DNA from: Firmicutes bacterium UBA4975
GTDB taxonomy: Bacteria > Bacillota > Proteinivoracia > UBA4975
Assembly (NCBI GenBank): GCA_002397155.1
Contig: DGZR01000049.1
Location: 69,394-80,669 of the forward strand
DNA: 11,276 nucleotides
Direction of reading: 5' to 3'
The notes below the pieces were generated by a model. The model was not told the DNA's origin, ran no database searches, and saw nothing but the letters and a program-made list of their open reading frames with translations. The position numbers were made by a program, and so were the translations under genes. How positions within the stretch are numbered: the stretch's first letter is position 1; every line of letters begins with the position of its first letter. Of this stretch, positions 7,519 through 11,276 are shown piece by piece.

Positions 7519-8769
7519 ATGCTCACTGAAATTGAATTTCTCTCCGAAAAACATCCGGTTCTTGCCCGAGCCCTAGAGTCGGTCCTGCCCGCTCTGGAAC
7601 CCTACCAAGCCCATCCCTGGGCCCTGCCCAACCAAGACCGGGTGCTGACGGCTTTTTCCCGGCAGCGGGTGGACAGCTATGATCTCCAAGGTTCCACCGG
7701 TTACGGGTACAATGATCTGGGCCGGGAAAAGCTGGAAGCGGCTTACGCCGAAGTCTTTGGCGGCCAGGCAGCCCTGGTCCGCCCCCAAATCGCCTCGGGC
7801 ACCCATGCCCTCTGGCTGGCTTTGAGCGGCAACACCCTGCCCGGGGACCAGGTGATCTCAGTCACCGGCCGCCCCTACGCCACCCTGGCTACGGTCTTGG
7901 CCCAGGAAGGGCCCGGTTCTTTCAAAAGCTTGGGCATAGATTTTATAGAGATCGACCTCCTGCCGGGAGGAAACTTTGACACCCAGGCCCTGGCCGCCAT
8001 TCTCAGCCCCAGGACCAAGCTGGTTTACATCCAAAAAAGCCGGGGCTATTCCCGGCGGCAACCTATCAGTGTCCGGCAAATTTCTCAACTGGCGGACTGG
8101 CTCCAGGACCAGGCTTACCGGCCCGCCCTAGTGGTGGACAACTGTTACGGCGAGTTTGTCGAGGACCGGGAACCTTGCCAGGCTGGAGCTGACTTGGCGG
8201 TGGGGTCCCTGATCAAAAACCCCGGGGGCGGCCTGGCCGAAACCGGGGGCTACCTGGTAGGTCGCCAAGACCTGGTGGCCAATGCCCGGGATCGCCTCCT
8301 GGCGCCCGGCTTGGCGGGAGAAATAGGGGCCACCGGTCCCTACCTGCGCTCCATGTTTCAGGGACTTTTTTTGGCCCCCCACTGTGTGGGACAAAGTGTC
8401 TTTAACGCCCGCTTTGCTGCCGCCCTGGCGGAGTCCCTGGGCTACCAGACCTGGCCTCGCTGGGACGAGGAACGCTTCGACCTGGTCCAGGCTATCGAAC
8501 TGGGCTCTCAGAAAAAGATGGAGACTTTTTGCCGGGCCATACAAGCCGCCTCGCCGGTGGACAGCCATCTAGCGCCGGTGCCGGCGGAAATGCCCGGTTA
8601 CCAAGTGCCGGTAATCATGGCTGCCGGTGCCTTTATCCAGGGAGCCAGTTTGGAGCTAAGCGCCGATGGGCCGGTGCAGCCGCCCTACCTAGTTTACTGC
8701 CAGGGCGGCTTAACCAGAGAACACGGGCTGCTGGCACTGGCTGCCGGTCTGGCGGCCATCTGCGAATAG
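7519..8769 (+). CDS. ynbB: PLP-dependent enzyme of the YnbB / methionine gamma-lyase-like (aluminium resistance) family
   Basis: This is a 416-residue fold-type I PLP enzyme matching the family named Met_gamma_lyase or 'aluminium resistance protein' (PF06838). Seen motifs are STGYGYNDLGREKLEAAYA, VRPQIASGTHALWLAL, and YIQKSRGYSRRQ. VVDNCYGEF supplies the Asp that would contact the PLP nitrogen. GSLIKNPGGG places the expected Schiff-base lysine at K233, and TGGYLVGR follows. The true substrate is not established for this family, and carbon-sulfur lyase activity is only inferred. AGGTGA, ending in the spoVK stop codon, lies three bases before the ATG, so the two genes are almost certainly co-transcribed. 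In B. subtilis the ynbA (hflX) gene lies between them and is missing here. Length and start agree with the family. Confidence 0.88.
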   Translation: MLTEIEFLSEKHPVLARALESVLPALEPYQAHPWALPNQDRVLTAFSRQRVDSYDLQGSTGYGYNDLGREKLEAAYAEVFGGQAALVRPQIASGTHALWLALSGNTLPGDQVISVTGRPYATLATVLAQEGPGSFKSLGIDFIEIDLLPGGNFDTQALAAILSPRTKLVYIQKSRGYSRRQPISVRQISQLADWLQDQAYRPALVVDNCYGEFVEDREPCQAGADLAVGSLIKNPGGGLAETGGYLVGRQDLVANARDRLLAPGLAGEIGATGPYLRSMFQGLFLAPHCVGQSVFNARFAAALAESLGYQTWPRWDEERFDLVQAIELGSQKKMETFCRAIQAASPVDSHLAPVPAEMPGYQVPVIMAAGAFIQGASLELSADGPVQPPYLVYCQGGLTREHGLLALAAGLAAICE

Positions 8770-8788
8770 TAGGAGAGGAGGGAGGGGA

Positions 8789-9277
8789 ATGGGTCTAACC
8801 GCGATACTTGCCGTAATCGCCCTGGCGGCCTTGCTCCTGGCCCTGGCCGGCATCATCATCCCCGGCCTGCCCGGTATCCAGCTCTTGTGGGTTATAATTG
8901 CGGTGGACTACTGGCTTTTAGGCTACCTGGACCTGTCCTGGGGCGCCATGCTCCTCCTCACCCTGGTAGCCGTCGCCACTGTAATCGGAGACTATGTAGC
9001 TACCTTCGTAGGGGTAAAAAAAAGAGGGGGAAGCACCCTGGGGGCGATTGGTTCCGTCGTCGGCCTCCTCCTGGGCCTGGCTCTCTTCCAGCTTCCCGGC
9101 ATGCTCATCGGCTGTTTTCTTGGGGCGCTGGCCGGAGAACTTCTGCGGGGTAAGGAAATCCACAAAGCCGGCTACATCGCCTTTGGTGCCCTTTTGGGCT
9201 ACGCCGCTTCGGGAGCAGTGCAATTCATCGCTTGGGGAATTTACGCCACCGTCATCTTTTACCACATATTCACTTAG
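8789..9277 (+). CDS. DUF456 family integral membrane protein
   Basis: The 162-residue protein is very hydrophobic and glycine-rich, with about five predicted membrane segments (roughly 3-24, 28-48, 50-73, 84-118 and 132-160). The N-terminal IIIPGLPGIQLLW is the PxLPG signature of DUF456 (PF04306). A short basic loop VKKRGG (about 76-81) probably faces the cytoplasm. The function of the family is unknown. The ATG start follows a strong GGAGGGAGGGG ribosome binding site and lies 19 bases after the ynbB-type gene. With the downstream terminator this makes it the last gene of the spoVK unit. A role in sporulation or membrane homeostasis could be guessed only from context. Confidence 0.82.
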   Translation: MGLTAILAVIALAALLLALAGIIIPGLPGIQLLWVIIAVDYWLLGYLDLSWGAMLLLTLVAVATVIGDYVATFVGVKKRGGSTLGAIGSVVGLLLGLALFQLPGMLIGCFLGALAGELLRGKEIHKAGYIAFGALLGYAASGAVQFIAWGIYATVIFYHIFT

Positions 9278-9280
9278 TGT

Positions 9281-9318
9281 TGGTACTCAAAAAGAAAAAA
9301 CGCACGGTTGAGATACCA
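9281..9318. repeat. Imperfect inverted repeat in the DUF456 3' flank
   Basis: TGGTACTCAA (9281-9290) pairs with TTGAGATACCA (9308-9318) over ten base pairs with one bulged A. The 17-base loop is A-rich. It begins three bases after the DUF456 stop codon. No T-tract follows on either strand, so it is not a standard terminator. It could stabilise the transcript end or be chance in AT-rich DNA. Confidence 0.4.
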
Positions 9319-9380
9319 TGCAAAAAAAGCTTTTAAATGTTTAATTTACTTTTGGCCTGGAAAGAAAAGTATTTCGTCGA

Positions 9381-9410
9381 AGGGCGCCGGGGCGCCCTTT
9401 TTGTTTTTTT
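9381..9410 (+). terminator. Intrinsic terminator of the spoVK-ynbB-DUF456 unit
   Basis: AGGGCGC (9381-9387) pairs with GCGCCCT (9392-9398) around a CGGG loop. TTTTTGTTTTTTT follows. It lies about 100 bases after the DUF456 stop and separates that unit from the gene at 9484. Confidence 0.92.
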
Positions 9411-9483
9411 AAATCTCAAGGATTAGGAAATAGTCCGGGGCCGGGAAAATATACATATAGAAAATGAGAAAGGAGGGGGGTAA

Positions 9484-9852
9484 GTGGCAAAGATATGCTA
9501 CCAAAAAAGACGTCGCATTCACTTGGATCCCAACAATCCATACCGGACAAGGGAAATGGTTTACTACCTGTTTCATCAGGATTTCCGCTGCTTTATCAGG
9601 GCTGAACAAAAGGACTATGTGCTAAAGAGTCTTGTGGCGGAGGATAGTATATGTACTCCCCCGTTGGAAAATCTAGGAGCGGGCAGACAGTTGGTAGAGC
9701 ACTTAATTAAAAGAGCCAAAAGTACCGAGGAAGTAATGGAGGTATACCAACTGTGGCAGAAAGGCGGCCTGCCCCCGGTGAGCAGCGGAAAGAATATTCT
9801 GGTCAAGGAAGCAGTGAGGAAGCGCTTTGCCCGCAACCTGAAAAAACTCTGA
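9484..9852 (+). CDS. Hypothetical basic protein, convergent with lexA
   Basis: I do not recognise this 122-residue protein. It starts at GTG three bases after a strong AAAGGAGGGGGG ribosome binding site and ends exactly one base before the lexA stop codon on the other strand. It has about two dozen Lys/Arg against roughly thirteen Asp/Glu, with clusters at QKRRRIH (7-13) and VRKRFARNLKKL (the C-terminus). These would suit nucleic-acid or ribosome binding, though that is inference. No membrane segment, signal peptide or metal-binding cysteine pair is seen, only cysteines at scattered positions. The middle (TEEVMEVYQLWQKGG) looks helical. Codon use is somewhat AT-richer than in the neighbouring core genes. 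The strong ribosome binding site, full-length frame and lack of a competing frame support it as real. Confidence 0.7.
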   Translation: MAKICYQKRRRIHLDPNNPYRTREMVYYLFHQDFRCFIRAEQKDYVLKSLVAEDSICTPPLENLGAGRQLVEHLIKRAKSTEEVMEVYQLWQKGGLPPVSSGKNILVKEAVRKRFARNLKKL

Positions 9853-10476
9853 CTAAATCAGGCGAAAAACAGCCACAACTTTGCCCAGGATGACGGCATC
9901 CCGGGAGAATATTGGTTCGTAGGAGGGGTTTTCGGGCTGGAGCTTGACCTTGTCCTTGAGGCGGTAAAACCGCTTTACCGTTGCCTCGTCCCCCAGCATG
10001 GCCACAATTATTTCCCCGTTCTCGGCGTAGTTTTGCTGGCGGACCAGGACAGTGTCTCCATCTAAGATGCCGGCGTTTATCATGCTGTTGCCCCGGACTT
10101 TGAGGCAGAACTGATTGGCCCCTTGGCGGGCGATGTCCTGGGGCAGGCTGATGTAACCCTCGATGTTTTCTTCAGCCAAAATCGGGGCACCGGCGGCGAC
10201 CCGGCCCAAAAGAGGGACAGTTACCATCTGGGTCGGCTGAAAGTGGGGGGAGGCGGGGGAGTCCGGCAGTAGAATTTCGATGGCCCGAGGCTTGGTGGGG
10301 TCCCGGCGGATGTATCCCTTTTTTTCAATCTTGGCCAGATGAGCGTGTACAGTCGAAGAAGAGCGCAGGCCGATTGCTTCGCCAATCTCCCGCACCGAAG
10401 GGGGATAGCCCTTTTTCCGGACCTCGTCCTTGATAAAATCAAAAATCATCTGCTGGCGTGGAGTGAGGCGTTCCAT
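9853..10476 (-). CDS. lexA: SOS response transcriptional repressor LexA
   Basis: LexA represses DNA-damage genes and cleaves itself when RecA filaments form. The 207-residue protein begins with the winged-helix domain MERLTPRQQMIFDFI, recognition region SVREIGEAIGLRSSSTVHAHL and wing GYIRRDPTKPRAIE. The scissile bond is A95-G96 in VPLLGRVAAGAPI. The Ser-Lys dyad is S131 (VRGNSMINAGILDGD) and K168 (GDEATVKRF). Length matches B. subtilis LexA (205). I chose the ATG at 10476 because GGGAGGGA lies just upstream on the minus strand and the family begins with this Met. A 19-codon in-frame extension would cover the promoter. A sigma-A promoter with an overlapping SOS box precedes it, so it is autoregulated. 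The gene is divergent from the LysM gene, as lexA is from yneA in B. subtilis. Confidence 0.97.
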   Translation of the reverse strand: MERLTPRQQMIFDFIKDEVRKKGYPPSVREIGEAIGLRSSSTVHAHLAKIEKKGYIRRDPTKPRAIEILLPDSPASPHFQPTQMVTVPLLGRVAAGAPILAEENIEGYISLPQDIARQGANQFCLKVRGNSMINAGILDGDTVLVRQQNYAENGEIIVAMLGDEATVKRFYRLKDKVKLQPENPSYEPIFSRDAVILGKVVAVFRLI

Positions 10477-10504
10477 TAGAATCCCTCCCGGTAGATTTTC
10501 ACCC

Positions 10505-10533
10505 ATTATATCAGGAAGGAGATAAATAAGCAA
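10505..10533 (-). promoter_or_regulatory. Sigma-A promoter of lexA
   Basis: On the minus strand TTGCTT (10533-10528) and a perfect TATAAT (10510-10505) are 17 bases apart. Transcription would begin near 10498, about 20 bases before the start codon. The -35 overlaps the first three bases of the SOS box at 10531-10544, so LexA bound there should block it. Confidence 0.75.
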
Positions 10534-10544
10534 ACATTAGTTCG
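10531..10544. promoter_or_regulatory. SOS (LexA) box 1
   Basis: CAAACATTAGTTCG matches the Gram-positive LexA consensus CGAAC-N4-GTTCG at nine of ten defined bases. It overlaps the lexA -35 element. Confidence 0.75.
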
Positions 10545-10553
10545 CAATAACCC

Positions 10554-10582
10554 TTGACAAGGGAACATGCATTCGCCATAAT
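10554..10582 (+). promoter_or_regulatory. Sigma-A promoter of the LysM (yneA-like) gene
   Basis: A perfect TTGACA (10554-10559) and CATAAT (10577-10582) are separated by the optimal 17 bases. SOS box 2 fills most of the spacer. Expected transcription start is near 10589, about 40 bases before the ATG. Confidence 0.85.
10562..10575. promoter_or_regulatory. SOS (LexA) box 2, in the promoter spacer
   Basis: GGAACATGCATTCG matches eight of the ten defined positions of CGAAC-N4-GTTCG. It lies between the -35 and -10 of the LysM gene promoter, an ideal place for repression. Confidence 0.75.
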
Positions 10583-10592
10583 AAGAAGCAGA

Positions 10593-10606
10593 GGAACGGA
10601 TGTTCG
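10593..10606. promoter_or_regulatory. SOS (LexA) box 3, just downstream of the transcription start
   Basis: GGAACGGATGTTCG has a perfect GAAC-N4-GTTC core and nine of ten consensus positions. It lies immediately after the predicted start of the LysM transcript. Confidence 0.8.
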
Positions 10607-10628
10607 TTATTAGAGCAGGAGGGATGAG

Positions 10629-10892
10629 ATGAAAAAGATTACCATCGCCGCTGCAATCGTAATCTGCGCGCTCTCATTGGTATTGTTCGTCGCCAGTAAC
10701 GCCCAGGCCAAGAGGGAGGCCCCGGCCGAGGGTGCCCAGTGGACGGTCCACCGGGGCGAAACCCTGTGGGAAATCGCTTCCCGCAATCGGGGAAACACCG
10801 AAATACGTCGTTATATCTACCAGATCCAAAAACTAAACGGCATTGGAACGACAATTTACCCCGGCCAGGTGCTGGAGCTGCCGGGAAAATGA
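10629..10892 (+). CDS. yneA: Membrane-anchored LysM protein, YneA-like SOS cell-division inhibitor
   Basis: The 87-residue protein has an N-terminal hydrophobic segment (about 4-23) ending in SNAQA, a possible signal-peptidase site. After a short linker there is one LysM domain (about 39-85): WTVHRGETLWEIASRNRG, then RRYIYQIQKLNGI and IYPGQVLELP. In B. subtilis YneA, a membrane-anchored LysM protein encoded divergently from lexA, delays division during the SOS response. Its extracellular LysM part binds the wall and it is shed and degraded. The same topology, the divergence from lexA and three LexA boxes in the shared control region make that role likely here. It is shorter than B. subtilis YneA (about 103 residues). 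AGGAGGG lies five bases before the ATG. A general wall-binding LysM protein remains possible. Confidence 0.82.
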   Translation: MKKITIAAAIVICALSLVLFVASNAQAKREAPAEGAQWTVHRGETLWEIASRNRGNTEIRRYIYQIQKLNGIGTTIYPGQVLELPGK

Positions 10893-10893
10893 G

Positions 10894-10921
10894 CCCTACC
10901 GGTCCCCCGGCGGGGTTTTTT
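10894..10921 (+). terminator. Intrinsic terminator after the LysM gene
   Basis: CCCTACCGG (10894-10902) pairs with CCGGCGGGG (10907-10915) around a TCCC loop, with one A-C mismatch and one T-G wobble. Six Ts follow. It starts one base after the stop codon. Confidence 0.85.
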
Positions 10922-11276
10922 CGACCCTTAATAAAGTAAAAACCCTTGAGTCACTTGAGGTTTCCCCACTAACGGCAAAACTGCTCGATAAACCAAGAAA
11001 ATAGTACTTCCGATAATATACATTATGTGAACAACTAGAAAAGGAGTCTGAAAACTGATCCGGCTCTGAGCTTGTTACTCCTCCCCTCTTTTCTCCAGCA
11101 GATTTTTGAGGTTCAATTAAAAGATGGACAAGCCCAGAGGAACCCGTCACTTCCTCGGGAAGCTTGTCTTTATTTCTGCCGGTAATAGTCTTTACACCAG
11201 GAGCCCGGAAAACCCGATGGAAAAGACCGCGTATTTTTCGATTTAAGGCCGATAGAAATTAAAAGGCAGGGTAAGT
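10922..11276. other. Gene-free, AT-richer region with stem-loops to the window end
   Basis: No reading frame here has both a ribosome binding site and a recognisable protein. The region has a small inverted repeat at 11013-11026 (ATAAT-ATAC-ATTAT). It also has a stem between AGGAGT (11042-11047) and ACTCCT (11077-11082) that can extend or switch using AGAAA and TTTCT on its flanks. A long hairpin follows at 11127-11168. I found no clear -35/-10 pair and no T-box, SAM, TPP, c-di-GMP or other riboswitch core by eye. It may be the leader of a gene beyond the window or a small RNA. Confidence 0.5.
11127..11175 (+). terminator. Putative terminator or attenuator hairpin
   Basis: GACAAGC (11127-11133) pairs with GCTTGTC (11162-11168). 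Inside it CC pairs with GG and GAGGAA (11137-11142) pairs with TTCCTC (11151-11156), with one A-G mismatch and a two-base AA bulge. The loop has eight bases. TTTATTT follows on the plus strand, a weak U-tract, so termination may be partial. No gene lies directly upstream to be terminated, which suggests a leader or small RNA. Confidence 0.55.

Noticed and set aside
9326..9335. AAAAGCTTTT palindrome as an operator or terminator
   Set aside because: It is a short AT-rich palindrome with no loop space, easily arising by chance in this A/T-rich spacer.
10477..10533. 19-residue N-terminal extension of LexA
   Set aside because: It would cover the lexA promoter -10 and ribosome binding site, and all LexA proteins I know start at the equivalent of the Met at 10476.
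11012..11027. GATAAT-ATAC-ATTATG as a Fur or PerR operator
   Set aside because: The half-sites resemble Fur/PerR arms, but the four-base spacing does not fit the one-base gap of the PerR box or the Fur 7-1-7 arrangement, and no metal or peroxide gene is in view.
10922..11276. T-box, SAM, TPP, c-di-GMP or cobalamin riboswitch in the tail
   Set aside because: None of the invariant cores (for example the T-box GGTGG-ACCGCG block) could be found by eye. CTGAG at about 11065 alone is not evidence for a TPP element.

Overview
The window looks like chromosomal core sequence from a moderately GC-rich, endospore-forming Firmicute, most likely a clostridial lineage of the Peptococcaceae/Moorella kind. 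Three things point there: strong AGGAGG-type ribosome binding sites with many GTG/TTG starts, a spoVK gene, and gene order matching the Bacillus subtilis hfq - spoVK - ynbB and lexA - yneA neighbourhoods. The genus is inference only. I see no mobile element, CRISPR array, tRNA or rRNA.

Bases 1-6456 form one tightly packed plus-strand operon: the 3' end of miaB, then mutS, mutL, an RsmJ-like methyltransferase, miaA and hfq, closed by a strong intrinsic terminator. miaB/mutS and mutS/mutL overlap by GTGA, and later gaps are a few bases. The operon combines DNA mismatch repair (MutS senses the mismatch, MutL nicks) with RNA modification (MiaA prenylates A37 of tRNA, MiaB thiomethylates it, and the methyltransferase probably acts on rRNA) and the RNA chaperone Hfq.

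Bases 6457-9410 hold a second plus-strand unit: spoVK (AAA+ ATPase), a ynbB-type PLP enzyme and a DUF456 membrane protein, ending at another intrinsic terminator. The leader of spoVK carries two candidate sporulation promoters, one sigma-E-like and one matching both sigma-K and sigma-E -10 patterns. hflX (ynbA), which lies between spoVK and ynbB in B. subtilis, is absent, and so are glnR/glnA.

Bases 9484-10921 are an SOS module plus one unknown gene. A basic 122-residue protein of no family I recognise runs convergently into lexA, with the two stop codons directly abutting. lexA (minus strand) and a small membrane-anchored LysM protein (YneA-like SOS division inhibitor) are divergent. Their shared control region has a sigma-A promoter on each strand and three LexA (SOS) boxes whose centres are exactly 31 bp apart.

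Bases 10922-11276 hold no credible gene. They are AT-richer and contain stem-loops, including a long hairpin followed by a short T-rich tract. This could be a leader or small RNA, but it matches no riboswitch class I could recognise by eye.

Nothing here is clearly a new multi-gene system. The items most worth checking are the phased SOS-box array, the dual sporulation promoters, the orphan gene convergent with lexA, and the structured tail.
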